NCBI GenBank assembly: GCA_003550305.1
Contig: QKYT01000218.1
Span: forward strand, 22,627 to 86,626
Reading direction: 5' to 3'
DNA: 64,000 bases
Source: Glomus cerebriforme
Taxonomy: Eukaryota > Glomeromycota > Glomeromycetes > Glomerales > Glomeraceae
Each line of letters opens with the position of its first letter. Position 1 is the stretch's first letter. Shown here piece after piece: positions 1 to 11,066 of the stretch. The notes beneath the pieces are model-generated. The model was not told the origin of the DNA, made no database searches, and saw nothing but the letters and a program-made list of their open reading frames with translations. The position numbers and the translations under genes are program-made.

Positions 1-229
1 ATGGTGTCCAAAAAATTGCATAATAATAATTCATCTTTTTAATAAATACTCTCCAATCTAATGATTCATAAAAGAAATTATTTTTTTTTTTTACTATGCT
101 TATTAATTTTTTTGAATTCTGTCATAACCTATCAGGAGTCTATCTTATTATTAATCACTATGTATTTAGAAAGGTCTATACAAGTATATATATCATAATG
201 TTTAGACTTGCAAAAAGTTTACCCAAGAT
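1..229. other. AT-rich sequence, no gene seen
   Basis: No convincing exon or RNA gene is visible. It contains short T runs and no clear repeat. Confidence 0.5.
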
Positions 230-745
230 TGGATGGGTGGTTAGACAGATAGCTAGACAATCTGATAGACAACATTCTACATCTAGTAAGGGATAATAGT
301 GTTATAGTAAATTTATTAATGGTATAAATAATGTAATTTTTTAATTTATGAATATTAGGTGATTTGATTAATAAGTCTGAAAAGTTCTGAGACTTTACTG
401 AGTCTGGAAACTTTAAAGATTTTGCTCTCATTAGTACCCTCGTAGGATTTGGTGCTAGTTCGATGTACGGTGTCTGGGCTATTATCAATTCTTCAATAAT
501 TGGTCAGTCAGACCAGTCAACTCGGTAGGTAAAAGAAGTTTTAATGATTATTATCTAATAAGTGCAAAATTACTAAATTTAATTCAAATCTAGAAACTTG
601 ATGCTCAAAGTAAGAAACTTAATGCTCAAAATATTCAAATCTTCACAATCATCAAAGAAGTATATTACATTAAAGGTTACCTTAAAATCTCTGAAACAAA
701 TGAAAAAAATCCAATTGAGAAAAATAAAGAAAAATAGTAGTTCTC
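230..745 (+). pseudogene. Possible decayed gene fragment(s)
   Basis: Two stretches read like former exons. Positions about 405-525 translate to a peptide containing FALISTLVGFGASSMYG, and positions about 590-738 translate to a lysine-rich peptide containing KLDAQSKKLNAQNIQIFTII, ending in TAG. Neither has a start codon or clear splice sites linking it to the other, and the intervening frame holds stops. I do not recognise the family. The composition is slightly less AT-rich than the surroundings. It may be a remnant of an expanded gene family. A further peptide-like stretch lies at about 1450-1580, containing LTCEDAFYCADDVNNISLWE. Confidence 0.25.
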
Positions 746-1620
746 TAATTGAGATTTGTTATACCTATCATTTTCCTTTCACAAAATTTCTAAAATCTTA
801 TTTTTATATTGTTATTGCTGTTCATAATATGTAAGAAACAGCTGCAAAATTTTTCCCTCATAAATTTTAAACAAAATTTATATGTTTTTTTATTACAATA
901 CATATCTACATCCCTGTTCCTTTCTCTCGCTAAAATTATTAATTGTAAAAAATAAAACAAAGCTTATTTTCATCAAAATTGCAAATTATATATGTTTTTA
1001 CATGTAATATAAGCTTTATGTGGACAAAAATCAGAGATCTCAGTTCCAAATTTGCCAAAAATATATATTTGCAGTATAAGAATTATATAGATCAGCCTTT
1101 TACTTCTTAATCATAAATTTTCAAATATACAGTATTATGATGCTATCAAAGAGGAAAGAAGTAAGCGGATCCTAGCCCATTTAATTATTAAGTTATTTTT
1201 TAGGCTTATAAATTTCTATAATTAACTTGTTTCTATCTATGTCACTATCTACTAGATTTTCACCCTATAATCTTCCTCTACCCAAAATGATCATATAAAA
1301 ATTTTCATTTTACAAGAAAACTTTTATGAGGTAAAATAATTTTGAATCTATAGCATAAATTGGGAGATTAGCAAGGTAAAAAAAAAAAGTAATGTTACCA
1401 TACCGTTAAATCTCATTTTCAAAACATTTCAGTTTATCTTGTTTTTAGAAAATTTTTGATGCTTATAATATTGTGTCAAGTATCAAGAATTTAACATGTG
1501 AAGATGCTTTTTACTGCGCTGATGATGTTAATAATATTTCATTATGGGAATTTATTTTTGTGATACTATGTTTATTGTATGCATGATGATAGTTTTAGCA
1601 AAAATCAAAATGCATAAGAA
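746..1620. other. AT-rich intergenic sequence with one exon-like stretch
   Basis: Mostly low-complexity AT-rich DNA. The only coding-like segment, at about 1450-1580 on the plus strand, stays open for about 45 codons but has no start or neighbouring exon that I can connect. Confidence 0.4.
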
Positions 1621-1993
1621 TTAAACTTAGATGCTGAAATCTCTATATGCCAAAATTTATTTGGGATTCAGCATATGCCAAAATGCAATTTCAAAAATTT
1701 GCTAAAATCCTAAATTCCAAATCCCAAATTGATGCCGAAATTCCAAATTATTGCTAAAATTCCAAAATCCATAAATCATAGATTTCGGTCATAATCATAT
1801 AAAGTGAATTGAAAAAAAAATTATCTTAAAAAAATAACCAAAACTTAGAGTTTCAGGATTTGGAATTTTAGCATTAATTTGAGATTTTAGTGATAATTTA
1901 GAATTTTAGCATTAATTTGAGATTGCAACTTATATATGCTGAAATATTTTGGGATTTAGCACATAACTGAAAGGTTTTCAGCATCAAGTTTAA
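1621..1993. mobile_element. Foldback (MITE-like) element, about 370 bp
   Basis: The left end (TTAAACTTAGATGCTGAAAT) is close to the reverse complement of the right end (TTTTCAGCATCAAGTTTAA at 1975-1993). Inside, degenerate motifs such as ATTCCAAAT and GGAATTTTAGCATTAATTTGAGA occur in opposite orientation on the two arms, so the whole segment could fold into an imperfect hairpin. It has no coding capacity. TTAA stands at both outer ends and could be a target duplication or part of the inverted repeat; one copy cannot decide this. Confidence 0.5.
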
Positions 1994-2400
1994 CAAGAAT
2001 ATTATGTCCAAAATTTTTATAGACAACTGTATCAAATTCATCATACCTTTTTGTGAAATAAACTCATTCATTTAATTAATGATACTAATGATTAAATAAT
2101 GGTAAGCTTGATTAGATATATTTCATTTGATTTCTTTTTGATTTACTTGCACAAGATGTATAAACAGATTTACTAACTAAAGCTTCACCTTTTTATATTA
2201 TTTGTAATACATCTAAGGATTAATTTTTGAAATAAATTTTTGGAAAATTATGTCATCACAAAAATCAGATCAAATAATACTTCTTAAATTTATAATAAAT
2301 ACTGGAATCATGTCTTTAGATCAACAAGGAGATCTTTTATTATTATAATATTCTAATAAAAAATGAAAAAATGAAAGTTCGTAATGAAGTAATTTGTTAT
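1994..2400. other. AT-rich intergenic sequence
   Basis: No gene, RNA or clear repeat identified. Confidence 0.5.
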
Positions 2401-3720
2401 GAAACTTATGTTTTTTTTCCAATTCTGAATTCTTAGAGCTAAATCTACAAAAAAAAAGAAGAAACATTCAGTTTTTTAAAGAAAAAAATCCAAAAAAAAT
2501 GAAGTTTTGTAATGAAATAAATGATACAAAACTTATATTTTAGTTTTTTAAGTTTAGGAGCAAATCTATAAAAAAAAAAAAAGAAATATTCAATTAGAAT
2601 GTTTCTTAAAAATAAAAAAAAATAAAAAAATGAAGTTTTTTACAAAACTTACATTTTGAAAAGTAAGTTTTGAAGTTATAACTTCGTAATTTAGCAGATT
2701 TTTAAATCAAAATTAAAAAAAAGACTGATTCTACAAAAAATAAAAAAAAAATATTAGTATCNNNNNNNNNNNNNNNNNNNNNNNNNNNNNNNNNNNNNNN
2801 NNNNNNNNNNNNNNNNNNNNNNNNNNNNNNNNNNNNNNNNNNNNNNNNNNNNNNNNNNNNNNNNNNNNNNNNNNNNNNNNNNNNNNNNNNNNNNNNNNNN
2901 NNNNNNNNNNNNNNNNNNNNNNNNNNNNNNNNNNNNNNNNNNNNNNNNNNNNNNNNNNNNNNNNNNNNNNNNNNNNNNNNNNNNNNNNNNNNNNNNNNNN
3001 NNNNNNNNNNNNNNNNNNNNNNNNNNNNNNNNNNNNNNNNNNNNNNNNNNNNNNNNNNNNNNNNNNNNNNNNNNNNNNNNNNNNNNNNNNNNNNNNNNNN
3101 NNNNNNNNNNNNNNNNNNNNNNNNNNNNNNNNNNNNNNNNNNNNNNNNNNNNNNNNNNNNNNNNNNNNNNNNNNNNNNNNNNNNNNNNNNNNNNNNNNNN
3201 NNNNNNNNNNNNNNNNNNNNNNNNNNNNNNNNNNNNNNNNNNNNNNNNNNNNNNNNNNNNNNNNNNNNNNNNNNNNNNNNNNNNNNNNNNNNNNNNNNNN
3301 NNNNNNNNNNNNNNNNNNNNNNNNNNNNNNNNNNNNNNNNNNNNNNNNNNNNNNNNNNNNNTTTTCAGTTTGGATTGAAGAACTTGAAAAATCTATAAAA
3401 AAAAATATTAGAATTGTTTCTTTAAAAAAAATTGAAAAAATATTAAGTTTTGCAAAAAAACTTACCATTTTTCTTTTCAGTCTAAACTAAAGAACTTAAA
3501 AAATCTACAAGAAAAAAAAACATTAATAAGCATTTCTAAAAAAAAAAAAAATGGTAAATTTTGTGAAGAAACTTACTGGTTTTCACTTTTTAGTATCAAA
3601 CTGAAAACTGAGAGATCTACAAAAAAAAAAAAAATATTAGAAATATTTCTTTAAAAAAAAATTGAAAAAAATAGTAAGTTTTATAAAAAAATTTACTATT
3701 TCTCAATTTTTAAAATCAAA
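2401..3720. repeat. Tandem repeat array, about 115-bp units, interrupted by an assembly gap
   Basis: Diverged units recur at about 2426, 2548, 2690, 3366, 3478 and 3591, spaced about 110-140 bp apart where sequence is present. Each unit has an AARTCTACAAAAAA-like core, a long A run, TTTCTTTAAAAA and an AAACTTAC...TTTTTCAG-like end. Much of the array is homopolymeric. The gap lies inside the array, as expected where an assembler could not resolve the repeats. Confidence 0.7.
2762..3361. other. Assembly gap (600 N)
   Basis: Exactly 600 undetermined bases lie within the tandem array. The round number suggests a placeholder or estimated gap size. Any open frame crossing it is meaningless. Confidence 0.99.
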
Positions 3721-4623
3721 TTCAAATGGCGATTGAAAATTGCTGATTTAAAATTTAAATAAATAACTAAAATAAATTGCAGCTATAGTTGCAGTTTAAT
3801 TTATAAGTATAATGCGCAGTTATTTTTTTTAAAAATAAATTGCAGCTCATATCATGTGATATATATGATACAAAAAAAGTATATAATAAGATTTTTTTCA
3901 TTATTTTTTTTATTTTTAATTTTTAATTTTTTTTTAATTAATCTTATGAAAAACTTCTTCTCTATAGATGAGTAGAGAGTATTAATATTTACAGAAGAAG
4001 AGTTATTACTGCTTTTTCTGCCCATTTATAATAATAATAAAAAAAGTATTAATAATAAAATATTAAAAAAAATGAAAATTGAAATTTTCTGAAATTAATT
4101 AGAAAGTTTTAGGCTATATTATTTTTGAATTTAGCCAGAATTATATTTAATATTAGCTAATATAATAATCCAGTTCCCAAAATAATTTTAAAGATTTTTA
4201 ATAAATTTTTATTTAAATAAATTTTTTTAATAATAAAATTTTAATAATAATTTATAAAAAAATTATTTTTTAATATATTTATTAAATAAGTAAATTTAAA
4301 ATAAATAAAATTATAATTATATAATAACTATTTATTATAACTATTTATTAAATTAAAAAATATTAAGTGATATATATGGGTATTATATAATAGTGATAAT
4401 ATATAGAAAAACACATATATTAACTGCATATATTGATAAACTTCAGTATACAGATATTATACAATATGTTAAATAACTGATTAATGCATTTTTTGGTGTA
4501 TATTAATACTTCCAAAACTTTCTGATGTACCAATATTTAACAATTTTGGCTACTTTTATTTTTATTAAAAACTTGTAAATATACTTTATTTATTTTATTT
4601 TTATATTTATAAAAGGATTTTAT
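3721..4623. other. Extremely AT-rich intergenic sequence
   Basis: Nearly pure A/T from about 3900 to 4350, with long T and A runs. No gene is visible. Confidence 0.6.
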
Positions 4624-5010
4624 AATTTATTGCCACGGCGATGTATCGCCAGTGTCATGTGATTCATAATTCTGGCCAAATTAAATGATCTGCAATGAAA
4701 TTGCCTTTTTAGAAATCTTGTATAATCCAAAATTTCAATTTTTGAGAGAATAAAATTGCCTTTTTTGGAATGTGTAATGTTACCTAAGATCCAAATAAGG
4801 ATATTTGGCCAGTGTTATAAATTTGGGCAAAATTAAACATATGATGAATAACATGTGACAAATAGTAATTATACACCGAAAAATTCTAAGTCCCTAGAAT
4901 AAATAGTAAAAATGGAAAACTACGGTATGACGTAAGGGTAACAAAATATTATATAGTATAAGTCACGTAATATAATATGTCACGTGACAGGGTGGCGATG
5001 GCGATAAATT
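4624..5010. mobile_element. Foldback (MITE-like) element with GGCGATG/CACGTGA termini
   Basis: The left terminus AATTTATTGCCACGGCGATG (from 4624), continuing to GTCATGTGA, is an imperfect reverse complement of the right terminus, which runs from TCACGTGACAGGGTGGCGAT to AAATT (4980-5010). The element is about 390 bp and non-coding. The termini are conspicuously GC-richer than the flanks. Related CACGTGA/CATGTGA motifs also occur near 57.43-57.48 kb. Confidence 0.5.
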
Positions 5011-5475
5011 ACTTTTTTCTTTATAAAATTATAAATTTATAAATGTTATACATAATTTTACATATTATTATACCTAATTAAAATTGATTATGATAAATAA
5101 AATTAAATGAATTTTTGAAGAATTTTAAAGTATTTTGATATGTAATAATGCATAAATATTTCAATTTGTAAGTATATGAAGTATTTTATCTTTAATGTAA
5201 GCTGCAGAATATTTTGCCTGTAGTATTACATAATTATTATAGTTATGTAAATATACATACTTCATAAAGCATTACAGTTTTGTAAACCTATGGAGTATTT
5301 CATTAATAGTATTTCATAAATATTATATTATTATATATATACAAAGTACTATGATAGAAACATAAATATTACAAAAAATTATGGTATAATACTGCATATA
5401 CAGTATATATGATATTATTAGACTTTTGGAATACTTTACATTAAAAATATTCCTAATGTTCTTTTTATTAATATT
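5011..5475. other. AT-rich intergenic sequence
   Basis: No gene seen. It may include the 5' flank of the following transposase remnant. Confidence 0.45.
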
Positions 5476-6310
5476 ATGCCAAACAGCCAAAGTTTTTGGT
5501 CTGAGTTTGAAATTACTAATGATTTCAATGAAAAAGAAAAATATAAATGTAAAACTTATTTTAGTATATAGTCTAAAAATACTTTATATCTAAAAAAACA
5601 TATTAAATAATATAAAAAAACTGGAATTTTACAATTCTAAGGCATTAAATATAAAAAGTAACAAACATTTGATAAATACAAATATGATACTGTATCTTTA
5701 TTTCTAGAGATCAAATTATTTTAGAGAGTTTTTTTGCACCTGATTTTGTTCAATAGTATTTCATTTAATGTAATTGAAAATAAAGATTTCATTTCATTTT
5801 TAAAAAAAGCATGTCCTTTATTTAAAATTTCTTTACATAGCACTCTTTCAAATACTTTTTTAGATCAATTAATCATTAAATCAGCAGTCTTACATATTGC
5901 TTAATAGGTAATGGTGATCAAATATTCAAAAAACTTCTATTGTAAACTATATGATTTCAGTACCAAAACCTATATTTTTTAAAGCAACTGCCTTTAATGA
6001 AAAATGTCATACTGCTGAAAATATAGCAATAAAACTTGAAAGTTGAAACTATTATGAAAAAAACAGGTATTAATAAATTTTCTGCTATCATTACAGATAA
6101 TGCATCAAATATGAAAGTTGCTTAGAAAATTTTAAAACAAAAATACCCCAAAAAAAATTTTCTTGATTGCTAAGCATATGGAATTTACTTATGGATGAAA
6201 GATATTCTTAGTATTGAATAGACAAAGAATATTCTAGAAAAAAAATTAAATTATTTTCGTAATTATCAAGTAACGCTTGTTACATTTTGACGTTTACAAA
6301 AAAGTAAAAT
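5476..6310 (+). pseudogene. hAT-type transposase remnant (BED finger plus DUF659-like core)
   Basis: Translation from the ATG at 5476 gives MPNSQSFWSEFEI, then a BED-zinc-finger-like stretch (KCKTYF, then SKNTLYLKKHI). Further on it reads LFKISLHSTLSNTFLD, and at about 6080-6240 FSAIITDNASNMKV followed by KILKQKYPKKNFLDC, the ITDNA.NM signature of hAT/DUF659 transposases. The frame is broken by many in-frame stops (for example TAG at about 6123, TAA at about 6172 and TAG at about 6220) and probably frameshifts, so the element is dead. Several stops sit where a CAA, CAG or CGA codon would be expected, suggesting C-to-T decay. Terminal inverted repeats were not found. Confidence 0.7.
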
Positions 6311-7086
6311 ATCATTGTCTGTTGTTACAGTAAATACCAATTCATAAATTCCCCAATCCTTTAATACTTGCTCAAGTAAGAACAGGTGATTCCAAGGTAG
6401 CCTTGACGATTCCTAGCGATTCAAAGATCCAAAGTTAAGGATACTGATTTTGCCTGATCCTTAATAAATTGTTGCAATTTTGGGAAGAAATCAGCATGAC
6501 TAAGAACTTGAGGATGGTGTTATTAGTAAACATAGACTCAAGACAAATTAATTAACAACCACCATGATATTAGAGATTGGAAGTTTCCGGATGTCTGTCA
6601 TTTTTTGAAATCAGCTACCCGATGAAATCGGGTTAATTGGACGCAGTATTTGAAACCGAGTTGGATGTAAATCGGAATAATCTTTTAAATTATGACCAAA
6701 TTTAATAAGTGTATTTTGTTAATTTATTTAATAATTTTATTAAAAAAATGAATAAACTTCATTTTCGAAAGTTCGCTAAATTCGTTAGAAAAAGATTATT
6801 TTCACATGCAATTATCCGTGTTGCTTATTTTATCGTGTCAAGTTACATCGTAAAGCTATTTTACTTGGTATTACTGATAAAGAATTTTCAAATTTATATT
6901 TGGAAGGAAGTAATCTCTTTATGATCGCATGATGTAAAAGATTATAATAAAAATTTTAAAAATTTCCTTCTTTTAGTTACATTATAAAAATAATATCAAA
7001 AAAAAAATGCAATAAATGTTTATTTGAAAAAATGAATTCTATAATTTATAATGTACAAAAATTTAATTTCATTCATTATATTATTA
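6311..7086. other. Intergenic sequence, no supported gene
   Basis: Between 6340 and 6700 the sequence is less AT-rich than its flanks and contains a perfect small hairpin, ACCCGAT-GAA-ATCGGGT (6617-6633). A 71-codon open frame at 6709-6924 has no recognisable features; another frame there reads HRKAILLGITDKEFSNLYLE, which looks like a fragment of a former protein family. I cannot join these into a gene. Confidence 0.4.
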
Positions 7087-8054
7087 CTATTGTTTCTTAT
7101 TTTCCTGAGTTTCCTGAGTTTCCTGAACTTCTTTAGCATCTTGAGGTATTTCAGATATCAATTTTATCTTGGCAGCGTAAATACAGAACTAAAAAAGTGA
7201 ACATTTATTTAATATGAGGATTATTAGTGTACAAAAAGGCTCCTGAAGACCTTTTAACTAAATCAGAAATAATTTCACTTTACCTCATCAAAGAGAATAT
7301 ATCCTCCATGGTTCGTATCGATCTCATCGAACTTCGCCTTAAGCTCTTTGTTCGAACCCACATTTATCCCAATGAGCTCATGTCCCTTTTTGAACTCCCC
7401 AAAATCAATACGTCTGTCATTGTCTAAGTCAAGTTTCTTGAATATTTGGAACAGTTTGTTGTAATAATGAAGAAGATCGATGAGGCGTCCAAATTCTTTG
7501 AAATCGATAAAACCATCCTAGAAAATTTGACGCAATAGGAATGTTAAAGTTTTCAATATGATAAATGGGAACAATGAAATCTAATTTGCAAGACAAACTT
7601 GTGAAGTATCTGCAGCTCTGTAAGCTCGCATGATGGCAGGTTTATCTTCTGCGAGGTACGGATAGATTTGAATAACAGCTTTATCGATTTCAGCTAAGGA
7701 TAGGATACCGTTGCCATTATAATCGAAAATATTAAAAATCTATCGTAGTAATTGAAGATGAATTTAGTATCTTGGAAGGTTACAAAGTACAGTCTTCGAA
7801 AATAAAATGTTGCTAGCTACCTTTTTAATTTCTGCTTTGTCTAGTTTATCAGTAGTGATAACTGCCGGAGTTTTGTTAGCTGCCTTCTTGTCCAGCTTTC
7901 CGGAAGTTTTGCTATTTGACTTCTTGACCAGCTTTCCAGAAGTTTTGCTATCTGACTTCTTGACCAGCTTTCCAGAAGTTTTGTTATCTGATTTCTTGTC
8001 CAATTTTCCGGCGATTTTGATAGCGGTCTTCTTCTTATCAAATTTTTCTGCCAT
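7087..8054 (-). CDS. EF-hand calcium-binding protein with lysine-rich repeat N-terminus
   Basis: Probable calcium sensor or buffer. Four exons are readable; introns are about 7742-7826, 7517-7600 and 7196-7284. The product is about 230 residues. Residues about 1-79 are a basic tail carrying 13-residue repeats of the form SGKLVKKSDSKT. Four EF-hand loops follow: FDYNGNGILSLAEID, AADTSQDGFIDFKEF (split by an intron after the Gln), LDLDNDRRIDFGEF and IDTNHGGYILFDEF (split by an intron). The third position-6 residue is Arg and the fourth loop has His-Gly-Gly, so those two may bind calcium weakly. The C-terminus is glutamate/glutamine-rich (QETQETQE). The start is the ATG at 8054; the stop TAG is at 7087-7089. 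The layout resembles four-EF-hand flagellar-type calcium-binding proteins, but the specific role is not known. Confidence 0.9.
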
Positions 8055-9748
8055 GGTTATTTATTGGTATTTGTTGATTGTAGGATGGCATTTGAGAGGA
8101 ATTTCTCCAGCTATATATAATGGAGAACATGTCACAAAAACTTCTATTCAACCATCGTACAGATTCCTAATTTAAGTAAAATATCAAAAGGTTTCATTGA
8201 AATTGTCTTGAAACTATGTTGTATACGTAATTTGTATGTCGTATTTGTCGAAGAAGCTTAAGGAAGAAAATGAAAGAATTATTAATTCTGTAATGTTACA
8301 ATATTTAAATTACGACTAAAACAAAGAAAACGTAACAAGGATTAGATAACTAAGGTTGGAAATTCGGAGAGAGTAAACCGATTTCAGTAGCAGAAAAATC
8401 ATTATCTATCTCTTGTGGACACAATGGACAATAAATATTAATTAAATTTCAAAACAAATTCAAATGTTCATTAAGATCGACATCAATGCATCACAAAATT
8501 ACACGAAAAGTGTAACTATTAAAGTTAATTAAGTTAATTACAAAAATAAGGAATTCTTTGTTAATTATATTGTCAAAATATTGCGAAAGAAAACATGTCT
8601 GCAGTTTTGTTTGTATTTAATACATTAAATGCAATTCAAGTTAATTTTTAACGATGACAATATTGTGGATTAAAAGTTCTTTGCGCTTCGAATAAATTTT
8701 TTTTTTCTTGTAAATTAAAAAATCCTAATGTATAAGTTAATTCTAAAAGATAAAAAACATGGATTATTATTATAATTTTTTCGTGGCAATTAGAAATGAT
8801 TATAAAATAAGTTAATTTAGTTAATTTTCTTTCAAAATCGATTCCAAAATACGCGTGATTCAATCGGATTGTTTATCAATTATTCAATTATTTCACAGCG
8901 TCGCGAAACATGATATTCAAATATTCATAATGACTCCGTGGACTCCGTTTTGTTACTTTGTTTTTTTTGTATCATGGTTCCGCAAAATAAGTTAATATTT
9001 GATATACTTTTGATCTATCCTTTTTAAATAAAAATAATTATTAATCAACTTTCTTCTCGTCAGTAGCTTCCAAGGCTAGACACTTTACAAGATGCTGTAC
9101 AAGTTAAAGTTTTCTATTACGAAAAATTTCTTTAAAGTGAAGGTAGCATAAACCACTTCATACGGGAAAAAAATAATTAAATTTATTGAAAAATTGATTA
9201 AATTATTTTTTCATCCTGGATGTAAAACTATTACTCGAACTTTTAACAAACAACTAAATATATAAATTAAATAAATGATAATTAAACATTCAGATTACTC
9301 TTCTTAACAATCACGGATACCCAATTTAATTTTGTCCTATAGAAAATTTTTTTACGCACAAGATAATTGCTACAATTTTGGGCAAATTCACAACGCCGGC
9401 CAGAATTACGAGATTTCCTCGGATAAAAGTTTAGCGATGGAATGATTTGTTCGCAATTGTTTCCCGATTAGGAATTTTTCATAATTCAGGTCGAAAATTA
9501 GTTATGGATTTGAGATATTGCGCTGAATGTAAATTCGGTCAATATATTTCAGGTTGAATAGTATAATAATAACGTTACCAAATGAATAATTGTATATCAA
9601 CAATTTGATTATTATTTTCGATTGAAAGGTCCATATTTAGTATGTGGCAGAAATATTGCGATGACTAGAATTATTTAAAAAAAATCAGAACTGTACAAGT
9701 TATTGTCAACCGGAAGCTATTATTAAGAATAAGGTTGAATTGGTCTAG
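8055..9748. other. Intergenic region between divergent EF-hand and PAP2 genes
   Basis: About 1.7 kb without a supported gene. It must contain the promoter of the EF-hand gene and the missing 5' exon(s) of the dolichyldiphosphatase-like gene. A 71-codon minus-strand frame at 8648-8863 has no features and is probably chance. Confidence 0.5.
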
Positions 9749-10705
9749 GAGTAGCGCATGATGATGAATTTAGTAGTGAGTGGAGGTAATCATAAAATTT
9801 GTAAATGCACCACTAATTAAGTTTGTATCTCTATTTTTGTGTTACCGAAAATTCGAGAATTATTTCTCTAAAGATTACGCTATACTAAATTAGAGTGGAT
9901 CGTTGTATTTAAAATTTAATAGTGTACAGTACTGAGATTTACATAAAAAAAATTATGGGTTTATTATTTTTCTTAGAGCATGTAAATAAGAATTGTTATT
10001 ATCATTATTTATTTATTTCTAAAAGTTCTGTTTTTCTAACAAAATAAATTTAAAAGACTAGGATATGGTTTTCTATACTAACATTGGGTTTATTAAGTTA
10101 TATAAGAACCTTTCACGTTGCGTTTACCATAGCAGGTGGTGTGTTTACAAAAATAATAGGTGATTAAAAAAAAAAAAATTTAAATGTATTTAACTCATGA
10201 TTTAATAAAAAAAATTCTCATTACTAAAATTTCTAAAATTTCGATTAAATTTTTAGTCAGTATATTAAAACAAATAATTCGACAACCTCGCCCATATCAT
10301 GCAACCATTACAATCCAACCTTCTTCACAACCTGCTATACAAAAACAAAGAAAATCTTTTGGAATGCCATCTTCCCATTCTGCCATAATAATTTATTTTG
10401 CAACTTTCATAACTCTTCAATTATTTAATGTAGCATCTCCTTTAGTTAAATTATTTTCTTTCTTGATGGTTTTTATAATAGGTTTATTAGTATTATGGTC
10501 TAGAGTTGAATTAGGTCATCATACAACAGCCCAAGTATTGATGGGTATGCTTTTAGGTATTATATTAGCTGTATTTTGGAATAACTTGTGGGTAAATCAT
10601 TGGATGCCTTTGTTACATGAATTAAAGTTGGATGGACAGTTGAGATATAATGAATTAGAAATTATGTGGAAATTAGCCGATGAATTTATTAATGAATTTA
10701 TTTAA
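9749..10705 (+). CDS. Dolichyldiphosphatase-like PAP2 phosphatase, 5' end unresolved
   Basis: Likely removes phosphate from dolichyl pyrophosphate at the ER membrane so the lipid carrier for N-glycosylation can be reused (DOLPP1/Cwh8 family). The readable exons are 9749-9785 (AHDDEFSSEW), 10062-10156 (a membrane segment ending GGVFTKII) and 10257-10705. Both junctions are GT-AG and keep phase. Catalytic PAP2 motifs are present: KQIIRQPRP (K-x6-RP), MPSSHS, and SRVELGHHTTAQ (SR-x5-H). The Gln four residues after the His replaces the general PAP2 Asp; as I recall this is usual for the dolichyl branch. Further hydrophobic segments surround the motifs. No start codon could be tied to the first readable exon, so at least one upstream exon is missing from this model. 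It converges on the Cym1 gene, with about 360 bp between the stops. Confidence 0.85.
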
Positions 10706-11066
10706 CTAAACTAAGTAACGATCGGCATTCTACCAATTTTGACTAATTGAAAAACACAATTAATTAAATTATTTGTTACTTGTAAATCGGAATGAATCAA
10801 GTGAATTTCATCTTGTAATTGATTCTTTCATTTTATTAAATCATTCTACGTCTAAAGGGTTCTTCCAAATAATCATCCATATAAATAACAAAAAATTCTT
10901 AAATTATTCCCGGATTCCTTTTTTTTTAATTAAAGGTTTTAACTGAAAATGTCACGAAATCATTCTTTATAATATTTCTGTATGTTATTAGGCCTATTTC
11001 CAATATAAACAATTATTTTTGTTACTTATGTTACATATTTTTATTTCTCTCGCTTCTTACATTTTA
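10706..11066. other. Convergent 3' flanks
   Basis: Short AT-rich spacer between two gene 3' ends. On the minus strand an AATAAA lies just beyond the protease stop (about 11040-11046), a plausible poly(A) signal. Confidence 0.5.

Noticed and set aside
2731..3468. 245-codon minus-strand open frame
   Set aside because: It spans the N gap; the visible ends are Phe/Lys-rich homopolymer sequence.
6437..6444. GTATCCTTAAC on the minus strand as a U12 donor
   Set aside because: No minus-strand gene in the region.
10184..10705. Open frame starting at the ATG at 10184 as the full PAP2 protein
   Set aside because: The first 24 codons are A/T-rich intron sequence ending in TTTTTAG. The upstream exon ending GGVFTKII joins in phase and fits the family.
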